From contig NZ_LR593887.1 in assembly GCF_901538355.1 (NCBI RefSeq), forward strand, positions 806,001 to 870,000: a stretch of DNA of 64,000 bases, given 5' to 3'. The notes beneath the pieces are model-generated. The model did no database searches, was not told the origin of the DNA, and saw only the letters and a list, made by a program, of their open reading frames with translations. Within the stretch, counting starts at the first letter, position 1. The number at the start of each line of letters is the position of its first letter. Source of the DNA: Tuwongella immobilis (lineage in GTDB: Bacteria > Planctomycetota > Planctomycetia > Gemmatales > Gemmataceae). Positions 55,885 through 64,000 of this stretch are shown here, in pieces. The translations under genes and the position numbers were made by a program.

Positions 55885-57218
55885 TAGACCTTCTCCTCAG
55901 CCGGCAATCGCAGCGCGAGAATCCCGGCGATCCCCAATAGTGCCGCGGACATCGCATACGGCAAGAGGGGGGCATTCGTCAAGGGGAAGATCGTCAGGCC
56001 GATGGTCGGGCCGAGAATTCGGGCCAGCGCCGCAAACGATTGATTCACGCCCAGCACTTCGCCCTGCCGGTTGGGATCGCTGCGGCGGGAGATGAGCGAT
56101 TGCACCGAGGGCGTCATGAACGCAAATCCGCAGACCGAAATGCCCAGCACAACAAAGTAGACCGTGAGCGGAATGCCATGCTCGTTGCTGCGGGTGACTT
56201 GCGAGGCGACTGCGGCCAATCCGGCGATGCCAATGAACAGCAGCACCACGCCAATGCGCAACAGCGTTTGTTCGGGCAACTTCTTGGCCAGGCGGCGATA
56301 GAATAATCCATTGGCGATCATTAGGGTGAAGCCGATAAACGCGAATACCACGAAGTTACTCGTGTTGTCGTAGCCGAATTTTTCGTTCAGCAGCGACAGC
56401 GTGCCTTCAAACGTGGCAAAGGCGAAGGTGGCAAAGAAGAAGATCCAGACCAGCGCCCCCACTTGCGGCATCGACATGGCGGTGCGCAGTTGCTTGAAGT
56501 TCAGCCACGAGCGATGCTCGCTGTGTCCGCCTGGCTTGCGCGTTTCGGGCAGTCGCTTCCAGCAGAACAGCAGTGCCACCAGCGACAATCCCGACGCCAG
56601 ATAGCCCACGCCGCCGTTCCAATCTGGAAACAATTTCAGCGAGCCATACGCCAGCAGCGGGCCGAAGGTGAAACCAATGCCGAACGCCGCTCCAATCAGG
56701 GCCATGCCGCGCGAGCGTTTCTCCGGTGTGGTGCAATCGGCGATGACCGCTTGCGCCACCGCCACCGTCGCCCCGGCGATGCCCGCGCCGCTTCGGGCAA
56801 TGAAAATCAGCGCCAGCCCAAGCATTGGCGATGTGCCCGCAGGCAGATCCCCCGCGAAGCCGAACAGCGCATAGAAGACCACCGACCCGGCCAGCCCCAG
56901 CATCAGAATCGGCTTGCGGCCCACGCGATCCGACATGCGGCCCCAGATGGGCGAGAAGAGAAATTGCATCGCCGAGAAGCACGAATAGAGAATCCCCAGG
57001 CTGACCCCGCGCGCGGCGGCAGGCCATTCCGCGGGCAGGTAGTCATCGGCGATTCGCGGCAGAATCGGCAGCACGATGCCGAACCCCAGCAAATCCAAAA
57101 ACACCACGACGAACACCAGAAATAATGCTCGCTTCGAGAGCGAATCCACCGGTGCTGCAGTCGAAGCGGGATCGGAATTCGTCGGTTGATTCGAGTCGGT
57201 TGGTTGCGAGGCGGCCAT
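55884..57218 (-). CDS. MFS transporter, TetA-like drug:H+ antiporter type
   Basis: A 444-residue, twelve-helix inner-membrane exporter. DLLGFGIVLPILPR at TM1, GRMSDRVGRKPILMLGLAGS (loop 2-3 motif) and GIAGATVAVAQAVIADCTTPEKRSRGMALIG (TM5 region) match the DHA1/TetA family. The ATG at 57218 has GGAG upstream; a GTG two codons earlier is possible. The N-terminal 25 residues are a Thr/Ser/Asn-rich cytoplasmic tail. The substrate is unknown. First gene of the operon with the GT9 and maf genes. Confidence 0.92.
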   Translation of the reverse strand: MAASQPTDSNQPTNSDPASTAAPVDSLSKRALFLVFVVVFLDLLGFGIVLPILPRIADDYLPAEWPAAARGVSLGILYSCFSAMQFLFSPIWGRMSDRVGRKPILMLGLAGSVVFYALFGFAGDLPAGTSPMLGLALIFIARSGAGIAGATVAVAQAVIADCTTPEKRSRGMALIGAAFGIGFTFGPLLAYGSLKLFPDWNGGVGYLASGLSLVALLFCWKRLPETRKPGGHSEHRSWLNFKQLRTAMSMPQVGALVWIFFFATFAFATFEGTLSLLNEKFGYDNTSNFVVFAFIGFTLMIANGLFYRRLAKKLPEQTLLRIGVVLLFIGIAGLAAVASQVTRSNEHGIPLTVYFVVLGISVCGFAFMTPSVQSLISRRSDPNRQGEVLGVNQSFAALARILGPTIGLTIFPLTNAPLLPYAMSAALLGIAGILALRLPAEEKV

Positions 57219-57353
57219 GAGCACTCCAGCAGTCGGTCAGAACATTCGATCTCTTTGGTATACAAGCTGGCGGCCACGCATCCAAGATCCGGGTATACTC
57301 GTTCTCATTCGGGGATCGATCGATTTCGTCGGCAATCCAGCGGGGAGGGAATC

Positions 57354-58505
57354 ATGACCGGATTCGGATCATTCGCCAGGACATTGGTAGTGGGGCTGCT
57401 CCTCGGATTTCCAATCGTCGCGTCATCCGCTCCACCATCGACACCGCCATCGGCTCCCAAGTTGGAACGCATCCAGGTCAGCCGCGATGGGAGTCATTTT
57501 GTCGGTGCGACAACCGGCAAGCGATTCATCCCGTGGGGGGCGAATTACGATCACGATGAATCCGGGCGATTGCTCGAAGATTATTGGCAATCGGAATGGG
57601 CGACGGTCGAATCCGACTTCCGGGAGATGCGCGAGTTGGGGCTGAATGTGGTGCGCATTCACCTGCAATTGGCGAAATTCATGGAGACCGCCGATCGACC
57701 CCACGCGGCCAGTTTGGAGCAGTTGCGGAAGCTCGTGCGGCTGGCCGAGCAGACGGGGCTATATCTCGATCTGACGGGGCTGGGATGCTATCACAAAAGG
57801 GATGTGCCAGCGTGGTACGATGCCCTGAATGAGGCCGATCGCTGGGCGGTGCAGGTGCGATTCTGGAAGGCAGTCGCTGGCGTGGGGCGGGATAGCCCGG
57901 CAATCTTTTGCTACGACCTCATGAATGAGCCGATTCTGCCCGGTGCGAAGCCAGAAACCGATTGGCTGGCGGGCGAATTGGGCGGCAAATTCTTCGTGCA
58001 GCGCATCACCCGCGATCTCGCCGGGCGCACTCGGGAAGCGGTCGCCAAGGAGTGGATCCAGACGCTGACGACGGCGATTCGATCCATCGATGATCGGCAT
58101 TTGATCACGGTCGGAGTCATTCCGTGGGCGCACGTCTTCAAGGGGGCCAAACCGCTGTTTTACGCGCCGGGGGTGGGCGATCCGCTGGATTTCGTCAGCG
58201 TGCATTTCTACCCCAAGAAGGGGGACGTGGCCGGCTCGCTGGCGGCGTTGCGCGTGTATGACATCGGGAAGCCGCTGGTGGTGGAGGAGATTTTCCCGTT
58301 GGGCTGTTCGCTGGACGAGGCGATCGAATTCATCGACGGCTCGAAGGCATTCTGCGATGGCTGGGTGAGCTTCTACTGGGGCCGGACCATCGCCGAATAC
58401 GAGCGACAAAGCGACCTGAAAAGTGCCCTGGTAGGAGCGTGGTTGAAGCGATTCCAAAAACAGGGGCCATTGATGCAACCCCCCGCGAGCGAACGCCATG
58501 AATGA
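57354..58505 (+). CDS. Secreted GH5-type glycoside hydrolase
   Basis: A 383-residue exported enzyme. A signal peptide (12-26, cut near SSAPP) and a Pro-rich linker lead to a TIM barrel. The acid/base is E192 in CYDLMNEP, the nucleophile E311 or E312 in PLVVEEIFPLG, with RIHLQ (101-105) and VSVHFYPK earlier; these match clan GH-A, family 5-like cellulase/mannanase enzymes. The substrate could be a beta-glucan or mannan. ATG 57354 has GGGGAGG upstream. Its stop overlaps the next start by eight bases. Confidence 0.88.
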   Translation: MTGFGSFARTLVVGLLLGFPIVASSAPPSTPPSAPKLERIQVSRDGSHFVGATTGKRFIPWGANYDHDESGRLLEDYWQSEWATVESDFREMRELGLNVVRIHLQLAKFMETADRPHAASLEQLRKLVRLAEQTGLYLDLTGLGCYHKRDVPAWYDALNEADRWAVQVRFWKAVAGVGRDSPAIFCYDLMNEPILPGAKPETDWLAGELGGKFFVQRITRDLAGRTREAVAKEWIQTLTTAIRSIDDRHLITVGVIPWAHVFKGAKPLFYAPGVGDPLDFVSVHFYPKKGDVAGSLAALRVYDIGKPLVVEEIFPLGCSLDEAIEFIDGSKAFCDGWVSFYWGRTIAEYERQSDLKSALVGAWLKRFQKQGPLMQPPASERHE

Positions 58506-59250
58506 GTCGGACTATCTGGCCGGGCACTATTCGCTGGATGATCCCTGGCAGGAATTCGCCGCGCTGGGTTTGGCGACGCCGCGCCGCGCGGGGTGGCTGA
58601 TTTCGGCGGCCCTGCGGCTGAATCCGCAATGGATTGCCGAGCGGAAAATTCAACGGCTGGCCGATGCGATTGCCCCGTTCAGTCGAGGGCGGATTCCCCG
58701 TGCGGAATGGGAATCGATCTGCGACGATGCCCATCGGGCCGCGGTGCGATTGCATCACGAATGCGAAACATCGCAGAACGATGAACTGTTCATGCACCTG
58801 ATGAACTGCACCGAGGTGGCCCAGCAGTTGGTGATGTGGTTTCGGCCGGAGTTGTCGATTCAACGGCTGCCGGTCACCGATGTGGAGTGGATGGTCTATC
58901 GCATGGCAGGGATGGCCGCGCTGCGGACAACCGATGGCGATGGCGATGCGGAGAATGCGGCATATCTCGAAGCAGAGTCAGCGATTCGGGCGATTCATCG
59001 GGAGATCTACGGCAATCCGTTCCAAATGGTGGCGATTCCGCGGGAGGTGAGTACGCCCACAGTCGTGGCGCTGGCGGAATCGTGGCTGGCGCAGCCGGAC
59101 CCAACGCGGGACACGACGATGTTGCCGATTCTGGCGGATGCGGCGGAGGATGCTGGTTGTGCGCATCAGCCGTTGCTGCAACATCTTCGGTCGGGCGGGC
59201 CACATCTTCCGGGCTGCTGGGCGGTGGAGGCGTTGCTCGGCTATTGGTGA
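58498..59250 (+). CDS. Hypothetical protein of a planctomycete-specific type, coupled to the GH5 gene
   Basis: A 250-residue protein without signal peptide. The C-terminal part (about 160-250) has IYGNPFQMVAIPRE, MLPILADAAEDAGC and GPHLPGCWAVEALLG. I recall this pattern (NPF...LPILADALxDAGC...GPHxxGCWxxDxxLG) as a recurrent C-terminal domain of unknown function in Gemmataceae proteins, from memory. The N-terminal 150 residues are helical with no recognised domain. ATG 58498 sits inside the end of the GH5 gene (eight-base overlap), so translation is probably coupled. Confidence 0.72.
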   Translation: MNESDYLAGHYSLDDPWQEFAALGLATPRRAGWLISAALRLNPQWIAERKIQRLADAIAPFSRGRIPRAEWESICDDAHRAAVRLHHECETSQNDELFMHLMNCTEVAQQLVMWFRPELSIQRLPVTDVEWMVYRMAGMAALRTTDGDGDAENAAYLEAESAIRAIHREIYGNPFQMVAIPREVSTPTVVALAESWLAQPDPTRDTTMLPILADAAEDAGCAHQPLLQHLRSGGPHLPGCWAVEALLGYW

Positions 59251-59254
59251 GTGT

Positions 59255-59509
59255 TCACTCCCGTGGCACGGCGACAAATCCGCGACCCGGCCCGACTCGC
59301 AGCGGCGGTTCCACGGTCACCCAACTGGCGTCGCCAACCAGCGCATCCATCAGCCAATCGCCGCGTGATTCCCCGGCGGCATCGCTGGCCGTGAGTGCGA
59401 AGATGGCGATGCGCACACCGGGGGCGATTCCCTCGAGATGGAAGCGCGGCACGATGCGTTCCTCGGCGAAGCGGAAGCGAAATTCCAGCTCGGAAAACAA
59501 CGGAATCAT
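59255..59509 (-). CDS. 84-residue hypothetical coupled to the TRIC channel gene
   Basis: The ATG at 59509 overlaps the TGA of the preceding TRIC gene as ATGA. The product begins MIPLFSELEFRFRFAEERIV and is a small beta-rich protein (HLEGIAPGVRIAIFALTA; DASWVTVEPPL), no membrane segment. No family recognised. A longer open frame runs upstream but overlaps the TRIC gene. Convergent with the 58498-59250 gene, only four bases apart. Confidence 0.6.
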   Translation of the reverse strand: MIPLFSELEFRFRFAEERIVPRFHLEGIAPGVRIAIFALTASDAAGESRGDWLMDALVGDASWVTVEPPLRVGPGRGFVAVPRE

Positions 59510-60306
59510 GCGGCCCCTTTTGGTGGAAATTCTGGCGTTACTCCTGGTGCCACTTCTGGCGCCACTTCTGGCACATGCTCGCGTGGCCCCGAATCGGCGC
59601 TGGCCGGATTCGCCGAATTTGGCGCATTCGGCACGGGCGACACGGTCGGATGCGGCGGCGGAATCGTGGGCGTTCGCACCAGCGGAATCGTCTGCCAATT
59701 GTAGCGAATCGCCAGCACGCGCAGAATGAACGCCACGGTCATGGCGATGAAGGCCGCCTGCGTGCCCGCCAGTTGAAAAACTCGCACCAGCCCGGCGTAA
59801 AACACGGCTCCGGTGAGCGCGGCGAGTGCGTAAAACTGCCCCGGTTTGAACAGCAGCGGCTCCTCGCGGACGATGACATCGCGCATCACCCCGCCGCCGC
59901 AGGCACTAATCACGCCGACCAGAATGGCGGCCAACGGCGACATTTCCGACATCATCGCCTTATTCACCCCGACGACGGCATATGCCGAGAGGCCGACCGC
60001 ATCCAGCACCGCAATCAGCCGCGAATGCCGCTCGACGCGCAGTCCGACAATCACAGCGGCGACACAGGCGACGGCCACGGCGATGACAAATCGTGGGTCG
60101 CGGGTGACTGCGGGCGGGCCATTTTGCAGGAACAGCCCATCGCGCAGCACGCCGCCGCCTGTCGCCGTGATGAACGCCAGCGCGAAGAGACCGACCGTGT
60201 CGTAGCCGCGTCGCAGGGCCACCAATGCCCCGGACATCGCCGCCACGATCGTGGCAAACAGTTCGACTTCCAGCGGCAGCATCACCGGATCGGGGGGCAA
60301 CGTCAT
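59506..60306 (-). CDS. TRIC-type cation channel (UPF0126/YicG family)
   Basis: A 266-residue integral membrane protein. It has two copies of a three-helix unit, each with a Gly-rich break: ITATGGGVLRD and ISACGGGVMRDV, the GGG..RD motif of prokaryotic TRIC channels, which form trimeric K+-permeable pores. A seventh helix follows, then a disordered Pro/Glu/Ala tail (about 213-266) absent from most members. The ATG at 60306 has AGGAG at eight bases. It lies 38 bp after the VWA gene and is coupled to the small gene downstream. Confidence 0.92.
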   Translation of the reverse strand: MTLPPDPVMLPLEVELFATIVAAMSGALVALRRGYDTVGLFALAFITATGGGVLRDGLFLQNGPPAVTRDPRFVIAVAVACVAAVIVGLRVERHSRLIAVLDAVGLSAYAVVGVNKAMMSEMSPLAAILVGVISACGGGVMRDVIVREEPLLFKPGQFYALAALTGAVFYAGLVRVFQLAGTQAAFIAMTVAFILRVLAIRYNWQTIPLVRTPTIPPPHPTVSPVPNAPNSANPASADSGPREHVPEVAPEVAPGVTPEFPPKGAA

Positions 60307-60344
60307 CCCGATTTCTCCTGTCGGAATCGTGATCGGGACCGGCG

Positions 60345-61418
60345 TCACGATGGAATCACGCGGGCGATCGTCCACCGCAGCAGCCACGCCCCGATTCCCA
60401 AAATCAGGGCGATGCCGATGAGCAGCGGACGGGCCGACCAGGTTTCGCGGTAGCGATAGCTGGGCACCGGCGTGCGTTCGAGGCGGTCCACCTGTTGGAA
60501 CGCGTCTTGCAATTGCAGGGCGTTGGATGCCGGCAGCATCTGCCCTTGTGTCAGTTCGGCAATGCGGGTGAGCGTGGCCCGGCCATCGAGCCGTTGTTGA
60601 TATGCGGCTTGGGCCGATTCATCCGATCCGGGGCGAGGCGGAATCGGTTCCCCGCCGATGTCGATCGCCAAAATCGGAACCCCCATCGCCGCCGCCAGTT
60701 GCGCTGCCTGACGGGGCTTCTTCGGCTTGGCGTCGCCGTCCCGCTCGAAGTTATGCTCGCCGTCGCTGAGCAGGAGCAGCAATTTGCGTTGCGGCGTGGC
60801 CCGTTCCAGCAGCAGCAACCCTTGGACGATCGCATCGCCGACATTGGAGCCATCGGTGAGCAGCGTCGAGGGGCGAACATCGTCGAGCATGCGCAGCAGC
60901 ACCGAATGCGCAAGCGTCAGCGGGCAGACCGGATCGGGCCAACTGGAGAAGGTCACCAGGCCGATTTGATCGCCCATGCGACCGGGGAACGGTTCGCCGT
61001 TGGGGCCGGGGCCGCCCAGTAAGACGAGTCGCAGCGTGCGACGCGCAGCATCCAATCGGCTGATGAGCGGGCCACCGGGTCGTTCGGGGAAATCGACCGC
61101 CCCCATGCTGCCGGAAGTGTCCAGCACAATCACCATCGCAATGGCATCGCTGGGAAGTCGTTCCCGCGAGTCGGGATCGGGGCGTCGCGGCTCGGCGATT
61201 GCCACCACCATCGCCACCAACATGCCGATTTCCAGCCAGCCGGGAATGCGAATGATCCGGGAATGATTGCCCACGGAAAATTGTGGGATCAATCGGAGAT
61301 CGGAGAACGGCAGCGCGCGGACTGATCGGCGATGGCACCACCACGCCCATCCCGCGATGAGCGGCAGGCCGACCAACGCCCAGGGGGTGGTGAATTCCCA
61401 CACGAATGCGTTTCCCAT
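60345..61418 (-). CDS. BatA-like VWA-domain membrane protein
   Basis: A 357-residue protein with a helix near the N-terminus (about 13-27), another (about 61-77) and one near the C-terminus (about 335-353). The VWA domain between has an intact MIDAS, D100-T-S-G-S104 (VIVLDTSGSM), TDGSNVGDAI and LLSDGEHN. This matches BatA/BatB-type proteins, but the usual MoxR ATPase and DUF58 partners are not beside it. Starts five bases after the stop of the lipoate-ligase-like gene, so it is cotranscribed with it. Confidence 0.9.
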   Translation of the reverse strand: MGNAFVWEFTTPWALVGLPLIAGWAWWCHRRSVRALPFSDLRLIPQFSVGNHSRIIRIPGWLEIGMLVAMVVAIAEPRRPDPDSRERLPSDAIAMVIVLDTSGSMGAVDFPERPGGPLISRLDAARRTLRLVLLGGPGPNGEPFPGRMGDQIGLVTFSSWPDPVCPLTLAHSVLLRMLDDVRPSTLLTDGSNVGDAIVQGLLLLERATPQRKLLLLLSDGEHNFERDGDAKPKKPRQAAQLAAAMGVPILAIDIGGEPIPPRPGSDESAQAAYQQRLDGRATLTRIAELTQGQMLPASNALQLQDAFQQVDRLERTPVPSYRYRETWSARPLLIGIALILGIGAWLLRWTIARVIPS

Positions 61419-61423
61419 CGAGA

Positions 61424-62149
61424 TTACCGGCGATTGATCCACTGCGGATCATCATATCGCTCGGTGCGAAGTTCCGCGACCCGCTGCCAAGGAATCGCGT
61501 CCATCGGGAAGGGGGAATCCGCCTGCCAGACGGCTCGAAGCCGGGCGATGACCTGCTCCCGACTGGCAGCCAAATTGCGGACAAATTCCGCGTGCGGCCG
61601 ATCGGCCCGATAATCCGGCTGACGTTCCGGCATCGCCAGCAGCCGCGAAATCGCCGACAAATCAAAGTCGATCAGCAGCGTGCCGTGATGCAGGACTCCA
61701 TTGGCCTTGCGTTGTTGCGCATTGCCGGAAAATTTCTGCACTTCCAGCGTTAAATCGCTGATGCCATCCAGATTCACCGGCGGCGCATCTTCCGGCTGAA
61801 CCGCCTGCGCCATGCGTTGCAGAATCCAGCGGTAAGACCGGGTGACATCCCGCAATTCCGCCGCCAGCGAGAACGGCAAAATCACGCTATACAGCAGGCA
61901 TCCCGGCCCGAGCAGCACAGTGCCCCCGCCACTGGAGCGCCGCTTGATTTCGATTCCTTCGGACTCGCATCGTTCGCGGTTGACATCAATGGCGATGGAT
62001 CCGTTGGCCCCCAGCACCACCGCATAGCGCGGCCATTCCCAGATGCGCAGAATCGGGCCGAGTCGCTCCGTATGGACCGCTTCCAACAGCGCCTCATCCA
62101 GGGCGAGGTTCTCGGAAAGCGTCGGGGCCGTGTAGTCCAGCCAATCCAT
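61424..62149 (-). CDS. Lipoate-protein ligase / lipoyltransferase family protein
   Basis: A 241-residue protein of the BPL/LplA-LipB fold. Motifs: RRSSGGGTVLLGPGCLLYS (the RRxSGGGxV loop), and KFSGNAQQR with K139, the KxxGxAQ catalytic Lys of LplA-type ligases. HHGTLLIDFDL follows. It lacks the small C-terminal LplA domain, so it could be an octanoyl/lipoyl transferase (LipM-like) or a ligase needing a partner. It is in a minus-strand run with the VWA and HEAT genes without an obvious functional link. Confidence 0.85.
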   Translation of the reverse strand: MDWLDYTAPTLSENLALDEALLEAVHTERLGPILRIWEWPRYAVVLGANGSIAIDVNRERCESEGIEIKRRSSGGGTVLLGPGCLLYSVILPFSLAAELRDVTRSYRWILQRMAQAVQPEDAPPVNLDGISDLTLEVQKFSGNAQQRKANGVLHHGTLLIDFDLSAISRLLAMPERQPDYRADRPHAEFVRNLAASREQVIARLRAVWQADSPFPMDAIPWQRVAELRTERYDDPQWINRR

Positions 62150-62206
62150 GCGGAGCGTTCCTTCCAGCGATACCGGGGCGAGCGGGGCCAGGGCGAGCGA
62201 GGCCGG

Positions 62207-63859
62207 TTATTCCGGGCTATTCTCGGCGGCGAGTCGTTGCGTGGCCAGCGTCGCTTCGTAGCGAACCAGCCGATCGCGGTGCGTCGCCCAGCGGGGGAGC
62301 GCGGCCCGAACCGCCTCCGTGTGCAGCGCATGTCGCATCAACGCCCGCGCTGCATTATAGCGAATCGTCGCATCGGGGTCTGCCTGCACCCGCTCCAAAA
62401 CGGCGGCGACCACCTCGGCATGCTCATAGTCTTCGGGCTGCAATTGCCGCAGAGCGTCCAGCCGGGCGAGACGGTCCAGACTTTGCGTCAGAATCCGCAC
62501 GCAGTTGCCTGCACTGTCCGGGGCGGCCTTCTTGGTATTTTCAAACGTGTCGATGACAATCGGTGGCAGTTTGGGCAGCGGTATCGGCGTATCAATCGAT
62601 GGCGCAGCGACTTCCGGCTTGGCTGCGGGAGCCGGTGTGTCGACGTCCATCGGTTCGGATTCGCGAGCGGGGGCCGGGGCCGGCGACGATGGCTTCAGAT
62701 CGAGCGGCGGCAGTGGCGCGGGTTCCTCCGCACCACCGGGAATCGTCGGAATCGGGGCCACTTTCGGCAGTTGCGGCAGTTTCGGGCCTTCCGGTTCGGT
62801 GGCTTCCACGACCGTTAATTTCGGCTTCGGAACCTCGACCGTGGCGGGATCGGGCAGCGGATCGTCCAATTTCGGAATCGACAACGGCGGAAGTTTGTCT
62901 CCAATTGCCATCGGTGCGACGGGCATCGGCGCGACGGGCATCGGCGCAATGGGTGTTGTCGCAACCGGTGTTGGCGCAACTGGTGTTAGCGAAATTGGTT
63001 CGGGCAATTTCAGCGGCGGCAGTACGGGCACCGGCTCGCGCAGCTCCACGGGTTGAATCGTAGTCGGCGGAGTCACCGATTTCGACATCGGTGCAAGGGG
63101 TGGCGTGATTGCCGAGGCGGGTTGAATGCTCGGCGAAATGGGTGTGCGAGCGGTGCGGGTCGGAATGACCGTCGGGCTGGCGGAGGTGGGGACCGCGTTG
63201 GCCCGAGATGCCGCCGCCAATTCGCTGGGTGTCATGAGTCGGGCGGGCGGAATCGCTTGCGACAGCGGTTGCAGCAGCGTCGCCGTGCGCGGGGCGACTG
63301 GGGTGGCCAGCAGATTGGCCGCCGTTTGCGCTCGCGGGGCTTGGGTGTGAAGCGGCGTTGCCGTCGCGGGAGAGCGACCGGAAGTCAACCGCGCGGGCAC
63401 GGGTTGCACGGACGCGCCGGCGATCTTCGGTGCCATGCGATGCTCAATCTGCCGCATCGCGAGTGCGGATTGTTGGCGGACGCGATCGCTGCGTTCCTGC
63501 GGATAGCCATCGGCGGCGGTGCCCAGTGCGGAGACGCGCAGCACTTCTTGAATCGCTCGCGTGTCGCAGCAGCCTTTGCCGAGTGCGATGGCGGTTTCGA
63601 GTCGGACTTCCTCGCTGGGATCGGCGCGCAGGGCACGCATGAGTTGCCGCTCGGCATCCGGAAAATAGCGACAGTCGAGCGCGGCCAACGCTCGCACCGC
63701 TTCCACGCGTTTGCTGACATCCGCTTGCGATTGTTGGATTTCCGAGACAATCGATTCGATTCCCACCGTGCGAATCGGCTCTCGCTGAGCGCTCAGCGGT
63801 GTCAGCCAGGTGCCCACGCCGATGAGGGCCATGGTCCAAACGCGAATCCGATGTGGCAT
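62207..63859 (-). CDS. Secreted HEAT-repeat protein with a pentapeptide-repeat linker
   Basis: A 550-residue protein. ATG 63859 (GGAG eight bases upstream) gives a signal peptide (MPHRIRVWTMALIGVGTWLT, cut near LSAQ). HEAT-like repeats are at the N-terminus (RVEAVRALAALDCRYFPDAE; EVRLETAIALGKG) and C-terminus (TIRYNAARALMRHAL; LVRYEATLATQRL). Between them is a long Pro/Thr/Ala/Val-rich region, including a pentapeptide repeat P-(V/I)-A-P-(M/T) about 285-320. Role unknown; a periplasmic scaffold is inferred. A second ATG two codons upstream is possible. 57 bp separate it from the lipoate gene. Confidence 0.78.
   Translation of the reverse strand: MPHRIRVWTMALIGVGTWLTPLSAQREPIRTVGIESIVSEIQQSQADVSKRVEAVRALAALDCRYFPDAERQLMRALRADPSEEVRLETAIALGKGCCDTRAIQEVLRVSALGTAADGYPQERSDRVRQQSALAMRQIEHRMAPKIAGASVQPVPARLTSGRSPATATPLHTQAPRAQTAANLLATPVAPRTATLLQPLSQAIPPARLMTPSELAAASRANAVPTSASPTVIPTRTARTPISPSIQPASAITPPLAPMSKSVTPPTTIQPVELREPVPVLPPLKLPEPISLTPVAPTPVATTPIAPMPVAPMPVAPMAIGDKLPPLSIPKLDDPLPDPATVEVPKPKLTVVEATEPEGPKLPQLPKVAPIPTIPGGAEEPAPLPPLDLKPSSPAPAPARESEPMDVDTPAPAAKPEVAAPSIDTPIPLPKLPPIVIDTFENTKKAAPDSAGNCVRILTQSLDRLARLDALRQLQPEDYEHAEVVAAVLERVQADPDATIRYNAARALMRHALHTEAVRAALPRWATHRDRLVRYEATLATQRLAAENSPE
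62911..63000. repeat. 15-bp tandem repeat in the HEAT-protein gene
   Basis: Six consecutive 15-bp units, starting at 62911, 62926, 62941, 62956, 62971 and 62986. The first two differ at one base; the rest are progressively diverged. They code for the P-(V/I)-A-P-(M/T) linker on the minus strand. Confidence 0.85.
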
Positions 63860-64000
63860 GCTCATTCTCCCCGCGAGTTGCGCGATGATTCCCCACCATC
63901 GCAGCCGATCCGATGCGATTGTCAATCGACCAACCTTCGCGCGGAACTTGAGGATTGCCCAAATTGAACCGGATGTGCGGATCATGCGGGGCGTCATTCG

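Overview
The window looks like chromosomal DNA from a planctomycete of the Gemmataceae (Gemmata, Tuwongella or Zavarzinella type). Five genes carry the Gemmata-expanded TIGR02996 domain fused to leucine-rich repeats. There are five Hanks-type Ser/Thr kinases with unusual accessory domains, a DUF1559 pilin-like secretion substrate, and a secreted cytochrome c with a long propeller-like region and a cupredoxin. Base composition is moderately GC-rich. I saw no tRNA, rRNA, insertion sequence or integrase. The species assignment is inference from protein families only.

Layout. 1-5.2 kb: end of an endonuclease III-like gene, a small kinase, a NupG-type transporter with an EF-hand insertion, a HAD phosphatase and glyA. 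5.4-11 kb: kbl and three TIGR02996/LRR genes. 11.3-19 kb: a secreted duplicated-domain protein, a membrane protein coupled to a 51-residue protein, tkt, an lgt with an inserted PDZ domain, and a MASE1-PAS sensor. 19.1-24.4 kb (minus strand): a zinc-ribbon membrane protein coupled to a TIGR02996/LRR protein, then an SMP-30-like protein and cysC. 24.7-31.6 kb: a kinase, a DUF1559 protein, a ModE-like regulator, a small secreted protein and clpB. 31.6-34.5 kb: a lone cas6, a possible small gene, and a CRISPR array of 9 repeats and 8 spacers with no cas1, cas2 or effector gene in the window. 34.4-41.1 kb: a peroxiredoxin, an FAD monooxygenase, a kinase with a sulfatase-modifying-factor-like C-terminus, and a kinase with Cys-type LRRs. 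41.7-48 kb: a small coiled-coil protein, the cytochrome/cupredoxin protein with a sugar-isomerase-like partner, and an OFA-type transporter. 48.2-54.2 kb: a 1324-residue kinase/propeller protein, a DinB-type protein and a fifth TIGR02996/LRR protein. 54.2-64 kb: maf, a heptosyltransferase-like GT9 gene and a drug-type MFS gene in one overlapping operon; a GH5 glycosidase coupled to a hypothetical; and a minus-strand run of HEAT-repeat protein, lipoate-ligase-like protein, BatA-like VWA protein, TRIC channel and a small protein.

Most genes are metabolic, transport or signalling functions that do not form one pathway. The accessory-looking part is the CRISPR segment (about 31.6-34.4 kb). Its repeat has a stem ending exactly at an 8-nt ATTGAAAC handle, matching the neighbouring Cas6, and interference genes are presumably supplied from elsewhere in the genome. 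The other distinctive feature is domain recombination: EF-hand in a transporter, PDZ in Lgt, an FGE-like domain and LRRs on kinases, and heme plus copper on one chain. Several gene pairs are translationally coupled through 1-8 base overlaps, and clear hairpin terminators separate many units.
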